Of a stretch of 64,000 nt of DNA, positions 46,868 through 57,262 are shown in pieces. Source of the stretch: Verpa conica (taxonomy: Eukaryota; Ascomycota; Pezizomycetes; Pezizales; Morchellaceae); the NCBI GenBank assembly GCA_033030425.1, contig JAUFSD010000015.1, forward strand, positions 1-64,000, given 5' to 3'. The notes beneath the pieces were generated by a model that had not been told where the DNA came from, did no database searches, and saw only the letters and a program-made list of their open reading frames with translations. Numbering within the stretch: the stretch's first letter is position 1; each line of letters starts with the position of its first letter. The position numbers were made by a program, and so were the translations under genes.

Positions 46868-47574
46868 AAACGAGGAGACGGTGTTAAAAGTTTTTGTTAT
46901 TTATTTTGTTTTATTATTTGTTGGATTTTAGTGCGGGTACCATAACCTAAGGGTTGCATGTACTTAAATGACAAATTCATTCATTCATTCATTCATACTG
47001 AGCAAACGGAAGAAGAGAAGAAAAGTACATTGGATGCCTGGTTGAGAGGTGTATTTAGTAAGCGGCGGATGTTTAGATTTAAAATATAGATATACTGGGT
47101 TCATTTCTTCAGGGCGTCATAGAAAGCTTATATTTTATTATTACATCTATCTAGCATCTATTAATTAACTGTAGTCGACTATATTTTAGGGAGAATGGCT
47201 TCTAGTGATTAGTAATTAAGTGAGACAAGTGTTATATGGCGTGTGCTATTGGCGGAACAGAATCGTGGCTCTTGTAATACAGTACGGAAGGAGGAAGTAG
47301 AGAATTGTTTGCAGGGACAGCCAAAAACTACTCCATAGACATAAGGCAATCTGTCGTGTTGCATGTCGCATAATTCAAAGTATTGAAAACACAAAGGTAT
47401 AAGACACCAGACTGTGGCTTATGTATCCTATCACGAAGCGTGGCTTAGAGCTGGCGAATGATTCGAAACCACGCCTCCCAGTGAACATGTACTTGTCAAC
47501 CGCATTGCAAGCGCTCTCCCTTTCACACTATCGCCTATCTATTCACAACAACCTAAGAACACCTACAGTGAACC
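46868..47574. other. Intergenic region upstream of kinase 1
   Basis: No gene beyond the short TEQT fragment and the (ATTC)n insertion. The last 100 bp before 47575 are pyrimidine/A-rich, as expected for a fungal promoter and leader. Confidence 0.45.
46956..46996 (+). mobile_element. Tiny (ATTC)n-tailed insertion, copy 5
   Basis: GCATGTACTTAAATGACAAA followed by five ATTC units. It belongs to the same core family as the other copies. I could not define flanking direct repeats. Confidence 0.45.
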
Positions 47575-49192
47575 ATGGCTACTGGAACTTTACGAGACCA
47601 GTATAAGCTGGAAACCACATTCGACGGACATAACACGATCCATACAGTGACCACATCGGGTATCGCAGGGCAGGGAGGGGTTGATGTCCAAACAAAGTGG
47701 AAGCATAAAAAAAACCTTGGCTCTGGAGCATTTGGCACCGTCTGGCTTGAAGAAGAAGAAGGGGGGGGAAGATTAAGAGCTGTGAAAAGAATTTCTCGTG
47801 ATGTGAAAGTTTTGGACTGGTCGCGGGAGCTGAATATTTTAGCTCAGCTAAGAAAAGTAAGTTGATCTCCTTATGTCAATGGACTGGCACCGGTCTTATG
47901 CCCAGTACTGCGCCCTATCGCCAGCAACCCACAATAATGTATTTCAATCTAACGTTAGATCATTAGTATGAGGATTTATTTGTCCAGTTTCTGGGGTGGT
48001 ACGGAGACCCAAGCTCCATATATTTAGTAATGGAGTACATTGAACATGGTGACTTGTGTCAATATCTCAAAGTATGTGGACTAGAAAATGCGCAGCGTCA
48101 AGCAAGAGCAATCATTACCCAAATTCTTGGAGGAATTTTTATCCTACACCAGAAAAATATATGTCATCGTGACATAAAACCAAAGGTTTGACCCCAATCC
48201 CTATGGACACATAGTCTCATGCCCTCGATAAGCCCAATATTATACTAAAATAAGGCTAGAACATCCTTATTGCCTCAATCTCGCCAATACAGGTCAAAAT
48301 CGCCGACTTCGGGTTATCAAAAGATCAGGGTAATACCTCACTGCGAACAGATTGCGGGACGTTATACTATACCGCTCCCGAGTTGCGAGGATTTGTGCCG
48401 AAGCCTAGAAATGGGTCGTACACAGAACTTGTAGATATATGGTCCTTAGGAATCCTAACGCATGAGATCTTGACCTTGGAGGTACCATTCCTTATAGGTA
48501 CTCCAGAACCAGACCTGGAGTCGGAATCGGGGTTGGAAGTCGTGGGGCAACCGAGGTCGCCTGAGATGAATACCCAGCTTTTGCTTGACTATTGCCGCGA
48601 TAGAAAGCCCTTTCCGAGTGGGGCCTTACAGAAGTCAGAGGTGGATAAAAAAGCGATAGCGTTTGTGAAGGCACTACTGGTTGCTGACCCTCAATACCGA
48701 GTTTCAGCAACGGAAGCCCTTACGCACCACTGGATTTCCGGACTCCAAAGACCAAAGACGCTAGACAAATCAGAAGGAGCGGGCAGGTCAAGGAGGCCAA
48801 GGATGCCAAAGAGACCAAAGAGGCCAACGCAGCCAGGGAAGACAACATTTTTGTGGGAGATTTCAATGATGCTAGTGGGGGTGGTGTTTATAATTGTGTT
48901 GAGGAAGACATTGGCAGCTTCGGTAGCAGCAGCAGAGATTAGCGCGGTGTCATCAATAGCGAGGCTACTAGTGCTGTCGATTATACCCTTTGCAGGTATA
49001 ATAATGGCTGGGTTCACATATGCTATGTTTGATAGAGTAGATCAACGTGCCGCCATCTGGGCAACTCGGTTTTGCGGCGGGATCACAGTGGCATTGATGG
49101 TACTGGTACTGGTAGAGAAGGTGGACTTGGCATCGGTAATGGCGGCGATAATCATAGCTGAATTTATGGGGGGCTCATGCAGGGACTTGTAG
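47575..49192 (+). CDS. Protein kinase with C-terminal multi-pass membrane domain (kinase 1)
   Basis: Exons 47575-47856, 47967-48185 and 48260-49192 give 477 residues in frame. The kinase domain is complete: GSGAFG loop (49-54), AVK lysine (Lys71), HRDIKPKN (Asp163), DFG (Asp183), CGTLYYTAPE (Glu208) and DIWSLGILTHEIL. It is a Ser/Thr kinase, close to the CAMK/CHK type. After a basic linker (GRSRRPRMPKRPKRPTQPGK), hydrophobic segments follow: FLWEISMMLVGVVFIIVL, IARLLVLSIIPFAGIIMAGF and GGITVALMVLVLVEK. The frame ends just after a G6 run at 49168-49173. In the neighbouring frame the sequence goes on as LMQGLVAPLAKKLYKTVS plus another hydrophobic span to a TGA at 49351-49353. The true protein is therefore probably longer, or the gene is frameshifted. 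Kinase 2 is its paralogue. Confidence 0.85.
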
Positions 49193-49353
49193 CGCCATTG
49201 GCGAAGAAGCTATATAAAACTGTAAGCATATTGCTCTTGTTGACGGTAGTGGTACTGGTATTCGTAGCATTTGAGGCATTCATCATGCTACCAAGGGTTT
49301 GGGCGGTAGTTGTAGAGAGGCCGAGGCTAGTTGCAGAATGGGCTGGATTTTGA
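49193..49353 (+). pseudogene. Out-of-frame continuation of the kinase 1 membrane domain
   Basis: In the frame reached by adding one G to the G6 run, 49175-49350 encodes GLMQGLVAPLAKKLYKTVS, a hydrophobic run SILLLLTVVVLVFVAFEAF and a short tail. This matches the layout of kinase 2, where LWWFVELAEKRLTEVEALIM and a hydrophobic segment follow at the same point. Either a single-base deletion or a homopolymer sequencing error could explain it. Confidence 0.6.
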
Positions 49354-49570
49354 TACTAGATTTAATTGTACTAGAGATTATCATTTACTCATAGGAGTGG
49401 TACCTTTCCTTTGATGTCCACCAGCGGTGATGCGGTGATATGACACCAAGCCCCATTATAGCTATAGAATCCCCCTTCCCTCATTTTCGTCTTTCCCTTC
49501 CCTTCCTTAGCTTCCGTAAGCCTTATACCAGTTAATAATCGACACAAAGCATAGATATCATCAGCGTAGC

Positions 49571-49771
49571 ATGACTTTACCCTTATTAATTTCTACTAAA
49601 GCAACTCAGGTACCAGAGGCTGTACTGGCGGGGAAGGCAGGATTTGCGGCAGCACTGGTGGTGATAGTATTAACGCGGATAAGGGGGTCATTCGTGATGG
49701 GGCCGGTGGACTCGATTAAGCCTATCTTTGCCATAGTGGTACTAGAGTTACTGGTATTTGCGATTAGTTAG
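49571..49771 (+). pseudogene. Orphan fragment of the kinase-associated membrane domain
   Basis: 66 codons: QVPEAVLAGKAGFAAALVVI, VLTRIRGSFVMGPVDSIKPI, FAIVVLELLVFAIS. It resembles the kinase 1 segment AAIWATRFCGGITVALMVLV and what follows it in the pattern of small and hydrophobic residues. No kinase domain accompanies it. I read it as a partial duplication left between the two kinase genes. Confidence 0.45.
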
Positions 49772-51498
49772 GGTTAGTTTTTCGTACATTCTCACCTATC
49801 GGAATCTATAACACTGGTCGTCTATTTGTTAGTCACTAGGCTTTTCATCTGATAAATATTAAGTACATGACTTAAAGGAGCATTATGCACCATTCACAGG
49901 AGACCCTCAGCCCTATCACCCCTAAGTCTCCGCCGAGCCTTGGTCCGGAATTAACACGTCTGAGACTAGAGATAGCCAGCGTTTCGGGTAGGTAAAGCAT
50001 ATATCTGTATCGTAATCGCAATTACGGTCTACTAATCGTTTTGTCCCCGACCCTGTCTCCGATTACAGCCGGGATCCAGAATCATTACTAGAAACCCTAA
50101 CCATGGGCTACTTATGCAAGCCTAGGTGAAGTGGCCATAGTATCTCTTCATTCCCGTACCCAAAGAGTTCTTTATCAGCGGTAAGTACTCTCATATGGTA
50201 GTGGAGTTCTAAAATAAGAGGAACTCTCTGGGAATGGACTAGAGTATGTCTGGAAAAACTAAGAGGCTTCTTGGATCCCCCTTTCTTAAGTAGGTACCAA
50301 TATAGGTGAAAATGGGTCAAGATAACCGAGAGAGCCGCAACTCGGAATTTCTGTGGGCGCGTTATATGGATAGCAGCATCTGAAACAGAATCGGTTCAGG
50401 CTGCAGTAAGTGCCAGTAAACTCGCTAATGAGTATAGTTTCTGGTAAAAGAAAAGGGCCAAGTGGGTGGAATTTGAAATACTACTAGCATAGAATCTTCA
50501 CTGATAATGCGAAGGATTAATTAAGCAAGGTCCAGAATCAAAGGGTTTATGTTTCTCCCTTTACCGAGTGCATGTATCACCTTACTTCCTTGGGAACGAG
50601 ACTTAGATAGCCTTGCAATCTAGGAGGAGAGTGTTAGGGCGAAAATTGCTCCTTTGGCGCAAGGCGGACCCTCCGCCAGGACGAGATACTTCCGCCGGCC
50701 GATACATCTCGCTTCCAAACACGGGCATATGACAGTAGTATCAATGTTAGAGGAGGCAGAAACATGAGATCTACCAGTTTTATTTTCCATTAGACTCGAA
50801 TTCTTCCATGACGTAGTGAGTGGAAGAAGTTGGTTTAATTTAATTTTAATAGCTTTATACCCTCCAACTGGGATACAAGTGATCTATACCTTTCCCTGCA
50901 TACGGGTGGCCCAGGGTTCTCGTTCCGGCTGGTGCCTGCATCTCGCGTATCTCATCACTTAACACCCTGGAGGAGATCAATGGCGGCGATTCTGCTATAT
51001 TTATTGTTATAAATATGTGGTATAGGATGTTCCTACGATATACACTGTCATCTCTTCGATTATCCCCTTTATCTCGTCTACTACCTGTTTTTACTAGTAG
51101 TACAAGTTCCACTGTCTTTTTAGCTGTGTCCAGCCCGAGTATTACATGTATTATGGTGGTTTTGGTGACGTGTGCTGGCCATATGAGACTGCGTATATAC
51201 GTCGGTAAGAAAAAGAATCATCGAGGGAAGACAAACCACTCTTCACAAAGCAGTCCCAGGCCAGAGTGTAAGTGATATATTCGGATAACAGAACTCATAG
51301 TGTATGCAAATGTCTTCTTTGGCTTAATCCTTCGACCTCTTTACACGGCGCATTGGTCCCAGTGTTCTGTTTAAGACGGGATAGAAAATACAATCCAGTG
51401 TGGATGACAAGTACAAGCGGCTTTTGGGGGTCGTTCAGGTACATACATATATAGGGGAGCGAGCAAACACAAAAGTCCTCATCCTCATCCTCACCCTC
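49772..51498. other. Intergenic region with dispersed repeats
   Basis: It contains copy 2 of the 38-nt direct repeat (49790-49827) and copy 2 of the 4.9-kb repeat (49867-49995, with the apparent empty site at 49942-49949). No gene is supported in the rest. Confidence 0.55.
49867..49995. repeat. Dispersed repeat, copy 2 (no tiny insertion)
   Basis: It aligns with 4908-5085 but has a single GGTCCGGA where copy 1 has a 34-nt insert between two near-copies of that word. It also lacks about 11 nt just upstream. Confidence 0.75.
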
Positions 51499-53435
51499 TT
51501 ATATCCTTCTGTTTCCTGAAAGTATGGCTGCTCCAATAATCGTCCCAAATCCAGGTTCGTTTTCCTGCTCCAGCCTCTCCAATGTCCCCCAGAAATCCCG
51601 CCCGAACCACTCCTGTATCGCCCCAACTACCACCATAATCCCATATATAACCATACATAGTACCGTAAATACCGTAGTAAACATTATTGTACCAAGTATT
51701 CCTATCATAATCAAAGCCTCGACCTCTGTGAGCCTCTTTTCCGCCAATTCAACAAACCACCAGAGCACTTGGTACTCCCACGTGAAAATCACACCCAACC
51801 CTACCACCAGCTCCACTCTTATTACTAGTATTATTAACGCTACTAATACCGCGTTCACCATCTTTACTAGCTTAGCTGCACCCTCTAAATCTCCCACCGC
51901 CTGATAATTTCTGAACGGGATAACTATCATAGTTATAAGGGCTATTGTTACCAGGAACAATAGTTTTTGTAGAGCTGCCCCTCCTAACACCGCAACCCCT
52001 AGCACGGGGACTAGTATACCTAGCGCCTTCATCTTAGCCAGCTTGATCTCACCCCGAATTGTCTTCAACTCTTCCGTCTGATCCGCCGGGATTGCCTGCC
52101 ACAGCTGCACCGGTTGTGCTATCTGTCTCTCGTCTAACAACCTGCTTGTCTCACTAATACGCTCTACCACCTCAACCTCTACCCCGGATCGCAAAGACTC
52201 AGGTAGGGCATGACCCCTCCCCTCAGAAGAATGAGGTTCATTCCTTTCGCTCACACCTGGAAGTCGTGGGCCCCCGAGGGATCCTCTTGTGGGAATTTGA
52301 GGCCGTGGGTTAGTGGTTTCCTGCACTCGGCTCACGCCCGAAAGCCATGGGTGCTGCAGGGCTTCCGTGGCGCATATGCGGGATTTTGGGTCAACAGCCA
52401 ATAATGCTTTCACAAACGCTATCCCTGAGTCATCCACTCCAGATGTTCGTAAACTCTCTGTCGGCAAGCTTTGTTCGCCATGGCAGAATTTGTAAAAAAG
52501 ATCTGCATCGACCACAGGGGTCATCTTCCCCCATTCCGACTGCTGTGGCAAATCTGAGTCGGTGACGTCGGGTAGAATGAATGGTAAGTCCAAAGTTAAG
52601 ATCTCGTGCGTTACCATGCCTAGAGACCACATATCCACGAGGTTCGAGTATGGTGCGTTTTTACCACGTTTTGGAAACCCTTGTACCTCAGGGGCAATAT
52701 ATGGTGGTGTCCCACAATGTGTGTTCGGGAGTGTGTTATTCTGATTTTTTGATATGCCAAAGTCGGCGATTTTGACCTGTATTGGTGAAATAGAAGCAAC
52801 AAGGATATTCTAGTCAAACCTTAGGCTTAATATTGTACTTGTGAAATAAACTAGAGCACTGGTGTATTTACTATAAAGGGTCAAACCTTTGGTTTTATAT
52901 CGCGATGGCATATATTCCTCTGATGTAAGATTACAAGCCCTTTGAGAACTTGGGTTACGATTTCTTTTGCCTGGGGTGTTGCTTGTAATCCAAAATCTTT
53001 GAGATATTTGCCCAGGTCGCCATGCTTAATGTACTCCATAGCAAAGAATACGTAGCGTTTACTCTCGTCCTCATACCAACCGAGAAATTGTACGAAGAGA
53101 TCTTGGTGCTAGAGGAATTTATTAGCCTGCAACCTTCATCTTCTATAACCAAGAGGTTGGCTCACGTTTCTTAATTGTGCTAAGATGCTTAGTTCCTGCG
53201 ACCATTTAGCGTCTTTACCCGCCTGAGGTATTCTCTTCACAGCCCTTAATTGAACACCGTCCTCCCCTTCCTCCCCTTCCTCAAGCCATACATCCCCAAA
53301 CCCTCCTTTACCAATAAACTCTTTGTGTCTCCACCTCTGGTTTCTAACCACTCCCGGTGTGCGGAATGTGTGGACCGTAATATCCCCAACAAATGTAGTC
53401 TCAAACTTATGTAGGTCGCTTTCTGGCGTTGCCAT
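51499..53435 (-). CDS. Protein kinase with C-terminal multi-pass membrane domain (kinase 2)
   Basis: Exons 53166-53435, 52887-53108 and 51499-52809 give 600 residues. The kinase domain has GKGGFGDVW, LRAVKRI, HRDIKPKN, DFG, CGTPPYIAPE and DMWSLGMVTHEIL, so it should be active. Introns lie at the same phase-0 positions as in kinase 1 (after LAQLRN and after KPK), proving common descent. A linker rich in Pro, Arg and Ser leads to about five or six hydrophobic segments: ALGILVPVLGVAVLGGAAL, LFLVTIALITMIVIPF, VNAVLVALIILVIRVELVVG, VEALIMIGILGTIMFTTVFT and YGIMVVVGAI. The tail is amphipathic (EWFGRDFWGTLERLEQE). It is convergent with kinase 1. This domain fusion is not one I can name; the membrane part may anchor or regulate the kinase. 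Confidence 0.85.
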
Positions 53436-53918
53436 AGCTCATTTTGATAGTTGATGGAGCTCGTTAGGCGTTAGATGATTGTGGGTAGATAGGTATATGT
53501 CGAGGCTGAGGAATTGGTGCCCTTCTTAAGGCGACAACAACGGAGCACTCCCTAGCTAAAGACCCTCCACTACCCAATCTAGGCGTAATACATACAAGTA
53601 TTAATTTGTTGAAAGAATATCATTGTATTTTTCTCTTACATAGTTTCCTCATTATTATTGTAGAAGAATTATTATTCTGTATTACCGGCTACTGTCATCC
53701 AACTACATATATATAAGCGACCACAGCCTTTAAGATGGAATAGGGGACTTATCGCGGGGGTGCCACACTGTGGCGTGCTGCCCGTAGTTTGGTAGAGATA
53801 ATCCTGTACACCGGTTCTAACTAATAGGATTCATTTATTTATTGCCAAACGACTACCAGGTTTATACTATTTTCCTACCAAAAATACGGATAGATTTTTA
53901 CCAATCTAACAAGTGCTT
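53436..53918. other. Intergenic region
   Basis: No gene was found. This is the presumed promoter and leader region of kinase 2. Confidence 0.45.
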
Positions 53919-54212
53919 ATGAAGGAGCTTCTCTTCTTGATTGTAGCAATTTTTGGTATTGCAAACGCCTGATCGCTCTCTCTCTCCTACCCAGGTAGCG
54001 AGAAAATCACTACCCGCGGGATACCTGAATCCGGTTGCGTCGACCTCAACAAGGTCGATTCGAATGTTGTGACTGTTTCCTTTGATGAAAGCTTCCTTGT
54101 TAATACAGTCAACCTTTACTCAAGCGCAGGCTGTACTGGACCATTTGTTAAGTTTGCGAGGGGGGGGACGGACATCCTAGATGGCATATATCGATCTTAT
54201 AGTGTATACTAG
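53919..54212 (+). CDS. Small secreted protein, interrupted by TGA or carrying a 40-nt intron
   Basis: The frame from ATG 53919 reads MKELLFLIVAIFGIANA, a signal peptide, then TGA (53970-53972). It goes on in the same frame to a TAG at 54210: GSEKITTRGIPESGCVDLNK, VDSNVVTVSFDESFLVNTVN, LYSSAGCTGPFVKFARGG. Two explanations fit. One is a nonsense mutation just after the signal peptide. The other is a 40-nt intron (GTATTGC...CCTACCCAG, 53957-53996) that removes the TGA and keeps the frame but also removes the ...IANA cleavage region. The mature part has two Cys and resembles small fungal secreted proteins with a CVDL/LYSSAGC pattern. Confidence 0.5.
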
Positions 54213-55052
54213 GTTGGAAATGAGAATGGCAGGGTTGTTGATTTTCTTTCTTCTTCTGAGTCATTAATTTGATTTCATTAAGTGTATCGAAGCTTCGGAA
54301 TATCTTTCGTTTTCCTATTTCTTTTTCTAAATTTCCGCAAGTACATGAGGGTCTTGAGATATGTTTTGAATCTACGTCTCATACTTTTCTACTGTCATTA
54401 GTCCCCATTAGTATAAGATATCGAGTTATATATGCCGATAGTAGGAAACTTCTATGTGCGGTGCCACTCACTAGAATTCACATATTCAGAATTAAATACT
54501 GGAGATACAATTGGTAAATTCAATAAAGGGACCCTGATTATACGCCAAGATGCCACAATCAGACTAAAGCTACACAAGCGTATTGTAGATGGAAGGGGTT
54601 CCCGGGTGTGTATATCGGAGTAGAATTGAGAACGCAGCAAAGTGCCACTAGCCGGCATTAAGTAGCCAGCCGCTTTTCCGAGTGACTTTCTATGAGGAGG
54701 ACACTCGGTACTGCCAAAGGGAACAGAGCCGCATCTACACCACAACGCCGCCGCCATACAGCCTCGTCGAAATGCTTCTATCAGCAATCTATACAATAGT
54801 CGCAATTAGGATTTGTATCTCTTAATTACACATATCATATATATATAAAACCTTCATATAAACTAATTCCGCTGATTGTAGAGTATAGCACATGCGTCTT
54901 GGCATACCGCCAAGACAATAACCGATGAGAGCCCCCCTTGGCGCCAAGACATTCCATCACACAACATCTCACCTCAATCTCAACCTCAACCCCTTCCCCA
55001 TCACCCCGTTACATCATGCGAAGCTTCTTCTCCCCCCCCCACCACTCTCGCT
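54213..55052. other. Intergenic region
   Basis: No gene was found. Open frames between 54.27 and 54.80 kb show no protein-like pattern. A short CTTGGCATACCGCCAAG inverted sequence lies near 54898-54914. Confidence 0.45.
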
Positions 55053-57262
55053 ATGCCTCCTCAGCGGCGTAAGGGAGCGCTCGAATTCTTCAAACAGTTT
55101 CCAGATCCTGCTACCTGGGGTCTACGGGCATACCTCAAGGCCAAGCATGGCAACACGACGCCCCAGCAGATCTTAGACGGATGGAGAAAGTCTTTAGTCA
55201 CTATACTGCAGAGTACCGGAGCAGAGTTCACAGAGACGCAGCGTAAGCGTGCTGCTGTGCTTCTCGAACGTTATACGCAAAAGGTGAAGCCCCCCCCCTT
55301 TCTGCTGGCGATGCCGCAGCAGCCACCGGCGTTGTGAAGGGTCTTGTATTTTGCACTGTACTCTCCCTCGCCGGATACCATTGTGGACGGCGCCAGTTGG
55401 GCTACTTGCTCTCTGGTCAAGTCTGCGGATAATGGTCTCATTAGGTCGAGGAAAAGCTATATGCTTGTTTTAGATCAGTGGGGTTTGGTTGTTGCGGTCG
55501 GCCTGTGGTGGATGTGTTAGTTTTTGATTACCACTGCTAATAGGCGTTACGGAAACTGTTTTAGGGAGCGGCCTCCGATAGGGCCTGGGGTCGGGATTGG
55601 CTCAAAGCAAGGGAAAAAAGTCCAACCCCCTCGGTGCAGATTGGTGCTTTATTCCAGGGTCCGGTTGAGAAGGTGTCTGTTACCCAGAAGCAGGATTCCC
55701 GCCGGGCCCAGGATAGCGACAGCTATGATGAGGTGAGTGCGTTGCATTGGTCTCAACTTTTTCTCATTGGCTAACGGCTACTGGAATTCGCATTGGTAGG
55801 ACGATGAGGATCACGACGACCATAGTGAAGGCGGTGGTGAAGGCAATCGTGAGGATCTAGGTGGTATCGCCGTAGACGACGCATCCGATAGCGAACCCAA
55901 AGACGATGGACCCCTTCCCGAGCCAAAAGGGAAAGAACCAGTGGAAGAATGCGACCTAGTCCGGCCCTACCCTTCACTCCAAGCAATATACCGCGCCATG
56001 CGGACAGAGTGCAAATGGCAGCTCCGTAGTGGGCGGTATGTTGAAGACGTCATTTACGAAGCGTGCAAAGAGATGTGCCCAAAGTCGCTTGCCGATTGCA
56101 TCGCGCAATCATTTGTCATCGATTTGGAGGATCCGGCGATGCGCCTCTGGTTTGAGAGTGAGGAATTGGAAGAAATTGAGAGTCTGGTGCTTCCATTACC
56201 ACCTCGGGACGAGTTATTAGCAGAGTCTATGAGGAGGTTTTGGCATGTGAGTGCTCCGTTTTCTAAACACAACGTGACGTCACATCAACTAACTTTTGCA
56301 GGTCAGCTCGACTGATGAACTTCGTGAAGCTCTCCAGAAGAGCTATATACCACATAATGCAGAATACGATAGGAAGCTGCATTCAAACTGTGAGTGGGCT
56401 GATATGGTCTTTCGCAGGCTGTAAGTCATACCCTGAGTTCTCGTCAAGCTCGTAGGCTCATTGTGTGTTATAGTCTCCGGCTCCTTGAGAGTCGCGATCA
56501 ACCTCTCCGTAGCGCTCACCTGGAGGATTGGTATACATCGCACGTCTGGTCCTCCGTAATTGATGACTGCTTCCTCGACCTTGATGGGATGACAATCGAG
56601 CGGAAGGAATCCACCTGCTGGGCTACCAAGGTCCGTAAGAATCGCGAGCGTACAACGGCAAGCAAACGCAACAAGACGAGTGCCCGTCTCGATGCGATTA
56701 TACGGACTGTGGAAGACAATTTCTACGAATACTGTGCTGTCGAGGTTGCACGGACCTTCAAGGGTCTCAACTCCACAAAGTGGATTAGAGATATGTTCAA
56801 GGTGGCGCGATCCATGCGGGATATGCAAGGCCGCCTACATGACCTTGTTAAGCATGACCGAAGAGTTGTACGTAAGCTCCAGGTTGTTGGAGTAACCAAC
56901 GCAGGCTTGCAATTCCAATGGGTTCGCATGAATAACCCAAAAGGGTACATTTGCCTTCTTAAACGCGAGACACTACAACATTTCCCGAATGATGTGAACA
57001 AATTGATGGATATGATGAACTTATTGATGAATGTCGCACAGATGAAGGTATGCCCTAGTTTTCTGTTGTAGAATTCCACTACCTAACTATTAATGCTGAC
57101 AAACACTAGCAAGTTATCAAGGACTGTGCGGGTATTATTCAAGAGCGTCATAAAAAGTCGGACGAAGATATTTTCGCTGAGCTTATGGGCAAGGAGAGTA
57201 GACCAACTTCAGACGTCGAGGACAATTCCCCAGTCCTTGGTTGGGCAGTTGACTCTCCATGA
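55053..57262 (+). CDS. Conserved fungal protein of unknown function, nuclease-like motif
   Basis: Four downstream exons are firm: 55800-56246, 56302-56420, 56474-57047, 57110-57262 (431 codons in phase). An exon ending at 55732 (TQKQDSRRAQDSDSYDE) and a first exon from 55053 (MPPQRRKGALEFFKQFPDPA) probably precede them. The join is unclear because a C9 run at 55290-55298 shifts the frame. Landmarks are LVRPYPSLQAIYRAMRTECK, LHSNCEWADMVFRRLLRLLE, LEDWYTSHVWSSVIDDCFLD and MTIERKESTCWATKVRKNRE. Then come SARLDAIIRTVEDNFYEYCA, VEVARTFKG and LQVVGVTNAGLQFQWVRMNN. From memory, similar proteins form large families in early-diverging fungi and recur near mobile DNA. R.D...R with a later E..xE recalls a restriction-endonuclease-like core, but a clear ExK lysine is missing. 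Function unknown. Confidence 0.6.

Noticed and set aside
53826..53844. ATTCATTTATTTATT stretch
   Set aside because: It resembles the tail of the tiny insertions but lacks the CATGTACTTATG core and flanking repeats.
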